Assembly (NCBI GenBank): GCA_944321945.1
Contig: CALUNE010000001.1
Coordinates: 1 to 64,000, forward strand
Origin: an uncultured Alistipes sp.
GTDB taxonomy: Bacteria; Bacteroidota; Bacteroidia; Bacteroidales; Rikenellaceae
Length of the DNA: 64,000 bases
Reading direction: 5' to 3'
Within the stretch, counting starts at the first letter, position 1. Each line of letters starts with the position of its first letter. This document shows positions 24,806 to 32,480 of the stretch, in pieces. Made by a program: the position numbers and the translations under genes. The notes under the pieces were generated by a model. It searched no databases, was not told the DNA's origin, and worked only from the letters and a program-made list of their open reading frames with translations.

Positions 24806-26230
24806 TTACCGCTTGATGGTATGTCGTCGGATGACGGGGCGTTCGGGGCGGACGGGGTAGCCCAGGCGGGTCATGAGCTCCACATACCGTTGGCGGAACC
24901 AGGCGTGTGCGGGCTGGCGGTCGATGAGCAGCTGGAAGCCTCCGGGACCGTTCGGGTCGCGTTGCAGGCGGATCTCGGTATTCGAGACGTCGAAGCGGTG
25001 CGAATACTCCGGTGTGCGGAGTTCGCCCGAAACGTAGAGGGGTTTCATGGCGATAATTTCGCGGGCGCCCGACTCCGAGAGGCCCATGTCGCGGCAGTAT
25101 TCGCCCCAGCTGATAAGCGTCTGCGTGTCGGGCAGCCAGTGTTCAATGCGATCGAGCTTCGCCTGCAGCTGCTGTTCGGCCTGCTCATGTCGGGCCTTCT
25201 CCTCGCGGTTGGCACGGTTCAGTGTCCCGATCTGTTCGTGCAGGGCGGCGTTCTCCGCGTTGAGGCGGTCGATCTCCTGCTGCTGCCGCTTGACGCGGGA
25301 GGTGCCGATCATCGCCCCGATTCCCTCGACGATGTTCGAACTGACCTCCGCCGCGGCGCTTTTCAATCGGGCACCCTTCAGCTCGCCCTTCACACTCTTC
25401 AGCTCGGCCTCGGTGCGGTTCAGTTCGGCGCTCTTCTGCACCTGGAGCGTGGCGGTCTGTTCATACTCGGTGCGCACCTGCCGCTCCTGTTGTTTGAGCA
25501 GCTCGACAGCCTTCCGCTTCTGCTCTTCGAGACGGAGCAGCGCGTCGATGTTCTCCTGCAGATCCTGCTGCTGGGCGATGGCCTGCCGGTAGAACTCCTG
25601 CGTGGTGATGTGGCGCGCCTCCGAACCGTCGATGCCGCGCTCCAGCCCGTATTTGGACATCGCCGCGGCATAGGTGTCCTGATACTGCTTGAGGCGGACG
25701 CGCGACATGACGTCGTCGGCACAGAGACGGGGCCGGGCGGTGGATTTCGGGCGGTAGTGTCGTTTGCCGGGTGTTTTGGATGCGGCGGTACGGGCCTTGC
25801 GGCGCTCGCCCGTGACGATGGGTACCACGGCGGCGTGGATATGTGGGGTTGATTCATCGCGGTGCACGACGGCCGAGACGACATTCTCCGCCCCGAAGGT
25901 CTCGCGCAGCCAGGCGAGGTTGTCGGCACACCACTCCGGAAGCCGCCCCTCCTCCTCGATGCGCTTCATCGCGTCGTGCGAACCGGTCAGCATGACGCGG
26001 ATCACCCGCACCTGGTTCGTTCCGATCTTGCGCGTGAGACCGGCGTGTTCGAGGCGGTAGTTGATCGCCTCCGTGCGGTCGGCCACCTCCTCGGGGAACT
26101 CGACGAGCTCCTCGTTGAGGCAGGTGCGCTCGGGCGAAGCGTTGGTGGGTATCTTCGTGCGGGCGATGTGGGCGGTCATGGCCGCTTCGTTGCCCGGGGC
26201 TTTGTCAAGATGCAGGACGGCATATCCCAT
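24806..26230 (-). CDS. mobV: MobV-family relaxase (Mob/Pre)
   Basis: A 474-residue protein. The N-terminal relaxase domain has HRDESTPHIH (residues 123-132), the metal-binding HxDExTPHxH motif III of Pre/Mob proteins, and the early GNEAAMTAHIARTK segment fits motif I. Residues about 210-370 form a long Glu/Gln/Arg-rich coiled coil. The last 110 residues are a separate small domain. It nicks DNA at oriT to start mobilisation. It is GC-rich like the chromosome. The gene is preceded by 245 non-coding bases with strong inverted repeats that may be its oriT. Confidence 0.93.
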   Translation of the reverse strand: MGYAVLHLDKAPGNEAAMTAHIARTKIPTNASPERTCLNEELVEFPEEVADRTEAINYRLEHAGLTRKIGTNQVRVIRVMLTGSHDAMKRIEEEGRLPEWCADNLAWLRETFGAENVVSAVVHRDESTPHIHAAVVPIVTGERRKARTAASKTPGKRHYRPKSTARPRLCADDVMSRVRLKQYQDTYAAAMSKYGLERGIDGSEARHITTQEFYRQAIAQQQDLQENIDALLRLEEQKRKAVELLKQQERQVRTEYEQTATLQVQKSAELNRTEAELKSVKGELKGARLKSAAAEVSSNIVEGIGAMIGTSRVKRQQQEIDRLNAENAALHEQIGTLNRANREEKARHEQAEQQLQAKLDRIEHWLPDTQTLISWGEYCRDMGLSESGAREIIAMKPLYVSGELRTPEYSHRFDVSNTEIRLQRDPNGPGGFQLLIDRQPAHAWFRQRYVELMTRLGYPVRPERPVIRRHTIKR

Positions 26231-26270
26231 GGTACGGTCGTTTTTCGGAGGGTTGTATGGTTGAAGAGGG

Positions 26271-26391
26271 GACCGCCTTGGCGGTCGGCGTGCGCAGCAC
26301 GACAGGGGGTGTCCAGAGGGGCTTGACCCTTTGGCCTATTGGGGCTTTTTCAGCGTCGGCGGGCCGATGCGTCGGAAAAAGCCCTAATAGG
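26271..26391. other. Candidate origin of transfer (oriT)
   Basis: Between the primase and relaxase genes lie a perfect 7-bp inverted repeat GACCGCC-tt-GGCGGTC (26271-26286) and a longer imperfect one. In the longer one CCTATTGGGGCTTTTTC (26335-26351) faces GAAAAAGCCCTAATAGG (26375-26391), around an inner TCGGC/GCCGA hairpin. Inverted repeats just upstream of a mob gene are typical of MOBV oriTs. The nick site is not identified. Confidence 0.5.
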
Positions 26392-26475
26392 CTATGGCTT
26401 TTTCCTCGGGGGAAAAGCCGCGGTCGCGAAGCGGCCGATGGGTGGGCGACGATTCCGGCGTCATTCCGGGCGACG

Positions 26476-27360
26476 TTACAACTTGCGGCCACGACGACGC
26501 GGCGTGCGGGAAACCTTCGCGGACGATCGGAGTGATTCGTTCAGATCCTTGTGGGCTCGGTAGTTCTCCGCACGGTCGATGACGGTCGTACCGGGCAGGG
26601 TGCTGCGCAGCCGTTCGAGGGTGAGGCGCCCCGCCTCGTCGTTGTCGAGGAAGGCGTGGATCGTGGCGTGGCGTGCGAGAAACGGAAGGGCGCGGGGAAG
26701 GTTCACCACGGAGTTGAGCACGGCGGTGTCGGCGGTCGGTGTCGGCTCGTGCTGCAACGTCAGGTAGGAGAGCAGGTCGAAGAAACCCTCGAAGAGCAGC
26801 GCCGTGTCGCCGTGCCGGTCGAAGGTCGTGATGGATTTCGGGGTGCTGCTCCCCTTGAACTGCGGGCTGCGCAGCTCCCAGCCTCCGGCATCGTTGCGGA
26901 AGCCGATGGCGAAGAAGCGCCTCTCGCCGACGGCGTAGTGGACCTCGCGGCACAGCGCTCCGGCCACGGCGGGGTCGATGCCGCGTTCGCGCAGATAGCC
27001 GATCAGCGCCGGGTGGCGAATCTCCCCGACGCCGAGAATCCGCAGCGGGGAGTCTTCGCGCGGTGAGGCGGTCGGGAGGGGCTGGAAGGGGACTTCGTCT
27101 GCGGTCCCTTTGCGCAGGCGTCGGATGGCTTCTGCCAGGCCGCACCCTTCGAGGCGCATGACCAGCTGGAGGAGCGTGCCCCCTTCACCCAGTCCGAAGT
27201 CGTACCAGATCCCCTTGTCGTAGCGGACGCTGAAGCTGGGGGTGCGCTCCTTGCGCAGCGGCGAAAGAAACATGCCGTGGGTGGCGGTTTCGCGGTGGGG
27301 CTGCAGCCCCCGGCGGAGGAGATACTCCCGGATGCCGATGCAATCAGAGGTCGTCTTCAT
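26476..27360 (-). CDS. Toprim-domain DNA primase of the island
   Basis: A 294-residue protein. The N-terminal part resembles the CHC2 primase zinc-binding region in layout (GLQPHRETATHGMFLSPLRK, PSFSV, GEGGTLLQLVMR), but the usual Cys/His ligands are not all present. The C-terminal Toprim domain has ALLFEGFFDLLSY (catalytic Glu, about residue 197) and HAFLDNDEAG (Asp pair, about residue 240). Such primases accompany Mob genes in Bacteroidota mobilisable elements and probably prime replacement-strand synthesis after transfer. The ATG at 27360 was chosen because the longer frame to 27681 overlaps the helix-turn-helix gene. The stop is 245 bases before the relaxase start. Confidence 0.85.
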   Translation of the reverse strand: MKTTSDCIGIREYLLRRGLQPHRETATHGMFLSPLRKERTPSFSVRYDKGIWYDFGLGEGGTLLQLVMRLEGCGLAEAIRRLRKGTADEVPFQPLPTASPREDSPLRILGVGEIRHPALIGYLRERGIDPAVAGALCREVHYAVGERRFFAIGFRNDAGGWELRSPQFKGSSTPKSITTFDRHGDTALLFEGFFDLLSYLTLQHEPTPTADTAVLNSVVNLPRALPFLARHATIHAFLDNDEAGRLTLERLRSTLPGTTVIDRAENYRAHKDLNESLRSSAKVSRTPRRRGRKL

Positions 27361-27362
27361 GG

Positions 27363-27653
27363 CTATCTGCTTTTGATGGGGACAATCCGGTGCAGTGCCG
27401 CCTCGACATCGCTGTCGCGGAACAGCACGCGCCCGCCGATCTTGTGGGCGCGGATCCGCCCGCGGTTCACCCAGTCGTTGAGCGTCACGAGCGAGATGCG
27501 CAGGCGGCGGGCCGTCTCGCGGCGGGTCAGATAGTTCGGCGTCTCGGCGGAGGGTTCGGGATGGAGCTGCCGCAACTCGTCGCGCAGCGATTTGCGAATC
27601 ATCTCCGAGAGCTGGTCGGCGGTCATGCCGCTCAGAAAGATTTCCTTGGTCAT
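27363..27653 (-). CDS. Excisionase-like helix-turn-helix protein
   Basis: A 96-residue protein. The C-terminal MerR/HTH_17-type motif YLTRRETARRLRISLVTLND, then WVNRGRIRAHKIGGRVLFRD, is the wing pattern of excisionase-like DNA-binding proteins. The N-terminal 35 residues are a helical extension. It ends 2 bases before the primase start, so the two are co-translated. Likely role: directionality factor for the integrase or regulator of the mobilisation genes. Direct repeats at 27735-27764 upstream are possible binding sites. Confidence 0.82.
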   Translation of the reverse strand: MTKEIFLSGMTADQLSEMIRKSLRDELRQLHPEPSAETPNYLTRRETARRLRISLVTLNDWVNRGRIRAHKIGGRVLFRDSDVEAALHRIVPIKSR

Positions 27654-27734
27654 AACGATTCGAATTTGGTTGATGACGCAAAGAAAGGCTTTCCGGACCC
27701 CTCCCGAAAACGACGAATGGCGTTACAAATCAGC

Positions 27735-27764
27735 GCCAACCGATGCCAACCGGTGCCACACCGA
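27735..27764 (+). repeat. Three 10-bp tandem repeats upstream of the HTH gene
   Basis: GCCAACCGAT, GCCAACCGGT and GCCACACCGA follow one another. An inverted partial copy GTTGGCA is at 27811-27817. One helical turn of spacing suggests binding by a small DNA-binding protein. Confidence 0.45.
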
Positions 27765-27846
27765 AGACACTCTGCCGCCCGTTTCCGGACTTTGGCATTC
27801 GTTTGCCTCAGTTGGCACTGCCGTGTAATCGGATTCTGTGCGGGAT

Positions 27847-27878
27847 AAAAAAACGAGGGCGGCGGGTGCCGTCCTCGT
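27847..27878 (-). terminator. Terminator of the second HTH gene
   Basis: ACGAGG...CCTCGT with an inner CGGC/GCCG pairing, followed on the minus strand by seven T. It ends transcription of the 27898-28302 gene before the excisionase-like gene. Confidence 0.7.
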
Positions 27879-27897
27879 TGGTGATGTGGTTTTGAGC

Positions 27898-28302
27898 CTA
27901 TCGGAACCTTTCCAATACCTCCCGAACGGCATTGGCCGCAAAGAGAGTGTCGCCGCTGCTTGAGATCTGAACGCGGCACGGCTCCAGCCATCCGTTCGTA
28001 ATCCACCGGTCGAGTGTCGGGCGTGCGACGCCCAGCGCCTCGGCAAGCTCCTTTTTGTTGAAGAGCCGGCTGCCGTTTGCCATCAGATAGCGCTCGCTCT
28101 TGTGTACGCCCAGCCAGTAGTCGAAGCGGCGCAGGATTGCGTCGGCATCTTTCAGCTTCGGCTCATACCGTTCGTAAGCCCAGATGTGCAGGCTCGACGG
28201 ATCGAACCCGGTAAACTCCGGCCGCTGGAGCAACTCCCGGACGAGCGTCTCGAAGCACTCCAGCTCGGAGGCCTGGATCGTTATTTTTCGACGGCGCGGC
28301 AT
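27898..28302 (-). CDS. Helix-turn-helix DNA-binding protein
   Basis: A 134-residue protein. The N-terminal 80 residues are a helical domain of unknown type (SELECFETLVRELLQRPEFT). The C-terminal 55 contain an excisionase-like helix-turn-helix: LFNKKELAEALGVARPTLDR followed by WITNGWLEPCRVQISSSGDT. It is transcribed alone, with its own terminator. In Bacteroidota mobile elements a second HTH protein of this kind often regulates excision or mobilisation, and that is the likely role. GC-rich, matching the backbone. Confidence 0.78.
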   Translation of the reverse strand: MPRRRKITIQASELECFETLVRELLQRPEFTGFDPSSLHIWAYERYEPKLKDADAILRRFDYWLGVHKSERYLMANGSRLFNKKELAEALGVARPTLDRWITNGWLEPCRVQISSSGDTLFAANAVREVLERFR

Positions 28303-28437
28303 GGTTCTGATGGTCGGTTAGTGCTTGAAAAGCGTTTGATTTTTTCTTCCTCGGTCGAATTTAAGTGCTTTTAATGTGTTGTTTATGAACATAAAGCGGT
28401 TTCTGTAGCTTTTGAAAAGCACTTAAATATTCCGTAA

Positions 28438-29763
28438 TTACATATCTTCCAGCGTCAGGCAGCGCTGCTCGATCTCATATTTCGGGAGCACCTTCTCCTT
28501 GAGGTGCTGTACCTTCTCGGCAAAGGCTTCGGGCTTGAACTCCTTGCGCTGGCGCTTGACCTCGACGGCCACGGCCTTGTTCTTCTCCAGTCGCAGGGCG
28601 ACGATGTCGATCTCGTATTGCTCCTTGCCCCGCTTGGCCTCCCAGTAGGAGCCCAGGTCGCGGTATTCGTGGCTTTCGATGAACTGCTGCTTGAAGTAGG
28701 TCTCAAGCGTTCGGCCCGAGTAGGTCGTGTAGTCGGCCGCAATGATCTTCTCCAGCACCTCGAACTGATTCATTTCAACCAGCGTCCGGTTGCCTTCGAA
28801 GTAGCGGAACCAGAAACGGAGGAAGAGGTCGGCAATCTCATAACGCACGGTCTGTGTTCCCTCTTTCGAGAGGATGGGGCGCATCTTCTTCGTAATTCCG
28901 TAGGTCTCTTCCAGCTTTTTCAGCTGCCCGCCGATACTTTTCTCGCCCAGTGCCGCGGCAATCTCCGATTGGGTGTTGATGCCGTTCGAGATGGCGTCGA
29001 GAATCGAGAAGTAGGTGCCGTACTGTTTGCCGAATTCGTCGATCAACAGCGTCTTGCCCTCGTCTTTGAAGGGCGAGTCGGGGTCGCATACCGCATGGAT
29101 GATCTTTTTGACCGACAGGGCCTTTGCATCCACCAGCAGCTCCACATACTTCGGAATGCCGCCCGTAACGGTGTAGAGGGCCAGCAGGTCGTCGTTCGTG
29201 TAGCCGGAAGCGTGCTCCGCGAGGATCTGCTTCAGCACCGGCAATGCAAACGGCGTGAGTTTCATGATGACATCCGCCCGTCCGAACAGCGGTTCGTGGT
29301 AGTTCTGGAAGATCTTGACCATCAGCGAATAGATCGAGCCGCTGACGATGAAGTTCACATGGGTCTTCAGCCGGTATTGATCCCAGACGTTCTGCACGTC
29401 GCTGTAGACCGACGGGTTGATGTTGAAGAACTCCTGGAATTCATCCACGACCAGCGTGAATCGGCGGCTCTCCCCCTGCTGCATCAGGAAGGTGAAGACA
29501 TCCTGAAAGCTTGTCATGGGCGGCACGAAGAGCCCCAGTTTCGCCGCAATCTCCTTACAGTAGCCTGCGCAGAGCGATGCCTCGTTCTTGCGCCCGACGA
29601 AGAGGTAGACCAGCGATTCGTCCTCCATGGCCCGGAGGATCAGCGACGTTTTACCGATCCGGCGGCGGCCCGTCAGAACGGTCAGTCGCGAATGGTCTTC
29701 GTATGACAAGGTGCGGATTTCGCGCAGCTTGGCTGTTTCCGTCTCGCGGTTGTAGAATTTCAT
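28438..29763 (-). CDS. Archaeal-type AAA ATPase with DUF234 nuclease-like tail
   Basis: A 441-residue protein. The N-terminal P-loop GRRRIGKTSLI (about residues 32-42) and Walker B TLVVDEFQEF (about 103-112) belong to the archaeal-ATPase/STAND-like group. GSIYSLM fits sensor 1. A winged-helix part follows (TQSEIAAALGEKSIGGQLKK, about 265-285). The C-terminal DUF234-type domain contains EIDIVALRLEKNKAVAVEVK, a restriction-endonuclease-like D-ExK pattern. The function of the family is unknown. It is the only backbone gene without an obvious role in transfer, so it may be a stability or defence factor. It stands alone, 78 bases after the integrase end. Confidence 0.85.
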   Translation of the reverse strand: MKFYNRETETAKLREIRTLSYEDHSRLTVLTGRRRIGKTSLILRAMEDESLVYLFVGRKNEASLCAGYCKEIAAKLGLFVPPMTSFQDVFTFLMQQGESRRFTLVVDEFQEFFNINPSVYSDVQNVWDQYRLKTHVNFIVSGSIYSLMVKIFQNYHEPLFGRADVIMKLTPFALPVLKQILAEHASGYTNDDLLALYTVTGGIPKYVELLVDAKALSVKKIIHAVCDPDSPFKDEGKTLLIDEFGKQYGTYFSILDAISNGINTQSEIAAALGEKSIGGQLKKLEETYGITKKMRPILSKEGTQTVRYEIADLFLRFWFRYFEGNRTLVEMNQFEVLEKIIAADYTTYSGRTLETYFKQQFIESHEYRDLGSYWEAKRGKEQYEIDIVALRLEKNKAVAVEVKRQRKEFKPEAFAEKVQHLKEKVLPKYEIEQRCLTLEDM

Positions 29764-29841
29764 GATGTGCGTTGTTTTGTTATGGCTGTAAATTTTACCG
29801 CCGTAACAAAGTTAAAAAACAATTGGCGAATCTCCAAATTT

Positions 29842-31155
29842 TCACTCACTTGCCTGCTTCCCGCTGAAATAGGGGTGGCTCATCAGCTCCAGGGCGGTCT
29901 GCTCCTCGGTGATCTTGATGTACTTCATGAACTCCCGTTCGGTCTTGTGGCCCGTGATCTTCATGATGGCGATGGTCGGGATCCCCGCCAGGTACATGTT
30001 CGTTGCGCCGCTGCGGCGTGCCGTGTGGGTCTTCACCAGGTCGCACTTCTCGACCAGCCGGCTCTTCTTTTCGCCATTCTCGATGTAGGAGACCTCGACC
30101 TTCTCCGTGATGCCCGCCTCGCGCGCAATCTCCTTGATGAGGTGGTTCACCTTCTGCTCGTAGGTTCTCGGCAGCCGGTTGTCGTACTTCTCCAGGATGG
30201 CCTGCAGCTCGGGTCGGACCGGAATGACGACGTGGTTGCCGGTCTTCTGCTGCTTGAGGTCGATGACCTGCTGTCCGTTCTCCAGCGTGCGGATGTTGCC
30301 TTCGTTGATGGTCGAGTAGTCGCTGAAGCGCTGCGCCGTGTAGCACCCCACCAGAAAGATGTCGCGGGCAACATCCTTGTGCCGGTTTTTCGAGAGGTCG
30401 AGCGCGGCGATGGCCCGGATCTCCGACTCCGTCAGATAGATGTTCTCCACGTCGGCCGTCAGCACGCGGAACTTGCGGCTCTCGATCGCCCCGTTGTCGT
30501 GCAGACCCTCCTCGCGGGCCGCGCGCATGATGATCTTCAGCTCCTTGACGTGGCGGCCGATCGTATTGACGGAGTAGTTCTTGGCGGTGAACCAGGCGAC
30601 GAAGTCGTCGTAGAACTTCAGGTCGATGTCGGCAAAGTCGAACTGCTTGCGTTTGGCTTTGCAGTACTCGTCGAACTGCACGACGAACCCCTTGTAGTTC
30701 TTGATGGTCGAGGGGCCGTAGCGGAGTTTGTGGATATTCAGCCGGGTGCCCTCCTCCATCTCGCGCGTGAAGCGGGCGATGTAGTCGCCGAGCGATTCGC
30801 GGCTGCGGACGCGGCGCCCGGTGGTGAGGCTGCGCGGGTGGTGGAAGCTGTAGATGATCTTCTCCAGCCGCGTCTTCGTCATTGCGTGCTCGGGATCCTT
30901 GGCAATCTCTCCGAGGATGTGGCTGCGCAGTTCGGAGAGGTTCTTGGTCAGCTCGCGCCCCTGCTGTTCGGTGAAGTCGTCGGTAAAGGTGAAGCGGCTC
31001 TTGACCGTCTGCCGCTTGTTGTCCCAGGCGTCCGTCAACACCATATATTGGCTGTCGACGTAGAACTGGTTGCCGCGGCCAACCGTGAAGAGAATTTGGA
31101 TTTTGACCAGTTTGTTTTTCTGGGTCGAGCGGATGCGGTAGCAGAAGGATGCCAT
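29842..31155 (-). CDS. int: Island tyrosine integrase
   Basis: A 437-residue protein. An N-terminal arm-binding-like segment and SAM-like core-binding domain (about 125-215, YGPSTIKNYKGFVVQFDEYC) precede the catalytic domain. The catalytic set is Arg276 (AQRFSDY), HTAR (377-380), His403 (ITGHKT) and the nucleophile Tyr412 (FMKYIKI). It matches Bacteroidota phage-type integrases with the extended N-terminus. It lies 175 bases inside the right end and reads inward, so it should catalyse exchange between the two 40-bp repeats. Confidence 0.93.
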   Translation of the reverse strand: MASFCYRIRSTQKNKLVKIQILFTVGRGNQFYVDSQYMVLTDAWDNKRQTVKSRFTFTDDFTEQQGRELTKNLSELRSHILGEIAKDPEHAMTKTRLEKIIYSFHHPRSLTTGRRVRSRESLGDYIARFTREMEEGTRLNIHKLRYGPSTIKNYKGFVVQFDEYCKAKRKQFDFADIDLKFYDDFVAWFTAKNYSVNTIGRHVKELKIIMRAAREEGLHDNGAIESRKFRVLTADVENIYLTESEIRAIAALDLSKNRHKDVARDIFLVGCYTAQRFSDYSTINEGNIRTLENGQQVIDLKQQKTGNHVVIPVRPELQAILEKYDNRLPRTYEQKVNHLIKEIAREAGITEKVEVSYIENGEKKSRLVEKCDLVKTHTARRSGATNMYLAGIPTIAIMKITGHKTEREFMKYIKITEEQTALELMSHPYFSGKQASE

Positions 31156-31191
31156 AGGTCAGGAGGTTTTGTCTGCTGCAAATGTAATCAT

Positions 31192-31213
31192 TTTTGTCAT
31201 ACATTTGTCATAC
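31192..31213 (+). repeat. Island-end internal repeat, right copy
   Basis: Identical 22 bases to 16759-16780, same orientation, between the integrase start and the right attachment repeat. Confidence 0.6.
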
Positions 31214-31329
31214 ATCGGCCGAATTTTCGAAAACTTCCAGACCTCGCAATTGATGAAAAACGGCTGTAAAATACTGAAATACAGATAAAATAAAATTAAA
31301 ATCGGTAAAATTCGATTCAAATTTATGGC

Positions 31330-31369
31330 GTCCGCTTCAGACCTCACAGAAACCGCGTTGTAGATGTCT
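31330..31369 (+). repeat. Right attachment-site repeat
   Basis: Forty bases identical to 16699-16738. It carries only the last 15 bases of the tRNA (from the T-stem onward) plus the start of the terminator, so it is the duplicate made by integration and not a second tRNA. Right of it is chromosomal sequence. Confidence 0.9.
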
Positions 31370-31463
31370 GCAACGCGGTTTTCGTCTTGTTTGGTCATAC
31401 ATGTGCGATAAAAGGGTGAATCGGCCGCTTTGACTCGAAATGATTTTCCGGAGAATCATACAA

Positions 31464-32477
31464 TTATAGGGTGATATTCAGGCGTACCAAGGAAACTGTT
31501 CGAAAACCTCCATATCCTTCGATGAGGTGTAAGGCGGGTTGGAGGGAGACATGTTCAGAAAATGTGATTCTGCAAGTTAGTTCAGATGCGTACTCGTTCT
31601 CTTCCGAAAAGACGGCACAATCGGAAAAAAGCCCCATCTCGACCAGGTGGAATTGCAGGACCAGTCCCACTCCGCCGAACATACGACACCATACATCCCG
31701 GGGGAATGCTGCAGAATACTGTGTGAGAAGATACAACCTCTCTGTCAGACGTTGTTCGACATACCCCCACAGAGTTCCGCTCAACGACCTCTTTTCTGTT
31801 TCCCCCTCGCAAAGATGAGAACCATTGTATAAAACACCGCCAAGATAATAGCTATTACCATTGTTCTGATAACTTAGTGACGTGATTCCGAACAACCCAT
31901 CCGATGCGGGGCGGAGACGAAACAGGAAGTTGTCCGTTGTAAATCCATTGTAGCCCCGCCCATTGTATACCGAGACCCGTATCTTCCATGGCTGTTTCTC
32001 GTACGTGTAATGGATGCCGAGCGATGACAGCGGATAGTTGGCAACGGGGTAATTGGCCGAGATGGTCGGGAAAATGCCGCACGAACTGTTGGTAAAGAGC
32101 GATGTGACGGGCGAGATGAAATAATCTTCATTCATGTTGCGTATGCCGGCAAAAAGCTGCGAACAGCCTCGACTGAACGTGATGCCGGCTACGGAGAACG
32201 AAAGGGGAAGATTGTCCTCTTCGATGTTCGAAAAGGTCTGCAAATCATCGATTAATCGCCCGGGTTTCGTTTTGGCGATGCTGATCGTGCCGAGATCAAA
32301 CCGGAAGCCCTTGCCCAACACCCGGGAGAAGTTCAGCCTCAGGAGGTTCACCCAGTTCAGATTCCTGAAATCGCTCTGCATTTCCGTCACGTACTCGATC
32401 CCGAATACCGTTTGGGCCGCGAGCCGGTGGCAGCCGATCGCCGCCACCGCAATCATCATGCATATCCGCTTTTTCAT
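31464..32477 (-). CDS. Putative outer-membrane barrel protein
   Basis: A 337-residue protein with a signal peptide (MKKRICMMIAVAAIGCHRLAA-Q). The rest alternates polar and aromatic residues in short strands (for example GNSYYLGGVLYNGSHL, WGYVEQRLTERLYLLTQYSA, FRTVSLVRLNITL), the pattern of an outer-membrane beta-barrel. It ends in a hydrophobic C-terminal strand. The exact family is not recognised. It starts 3 bases after the mgtA stop, so it is co-transcribed with the magnesium-type P-type ATPase and may provide the matching outer-membrane route or a sensor. It is the first chromosomal gene right of the island. Confidence 0.7.
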   Translation of the reverse strand: MKKRICMMIAVAAIGCHRLAAQTVFGIEYVTEMQSDFRNLNWVNLLRLNFSRVLGKGFRFDLGTISIAKTKPGRLIDDLQTFSNIEEDNLPLSFSVAGITFSRGCSQLFAGIRNMNEDYFISPVTSLFTNSSCGIFPTISANYPVANYPLSSLGIHYTYEKQPWKIRVSVYNGRGYNGFTTDNFLFRLRPASDGLFGITSLSYQNNGNSYYLGGVLYNGSHLCEGETEKRSLSGTLWGYVEQRLTERLYLLTQYSAAFPRDVWCRMFGGVGLVLQFHLVEMGLFSDCAVFSEENEYASELTCRITFSEHVSLQPALHLIEGYGGFRTVSLVRLNITL

Positions 32478-32480
32478 GCA

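Larger units (their letters stand above)
16699..31369. mobile_element. Integrated mobilisable genomic island at tRNA-Cys
   Basis: The element of about 14.7 kb lies between two exact 40-bp copies of the tRNA-Cys tail and terminator. It contains a tyrosine integrase next to the right end, a MobV relaxase with an oriT-like inverted repeat, a Toprim primase and two helix-turn-helix proteins. Cargo is a type IIG restriction-modification enzyme with a partner gene and a toxin-antitoxin-chaperone operon. No type IV secretion genes are present, so transfer would need a helper. Base composition is mixed: the 16.8-24.7 kb cargo is visibly AT-rich and the 24.8-31.2 kb backbone is GC-rich like the chromosome, which suggests the cargo was acquired separately. 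Confidence 0.88.

Noticed and set aside
31330..31410. A second tRNA-Cys
   Set aside because: Only the last 15 bases of the tRNA are present, so it is the integration duplicate.
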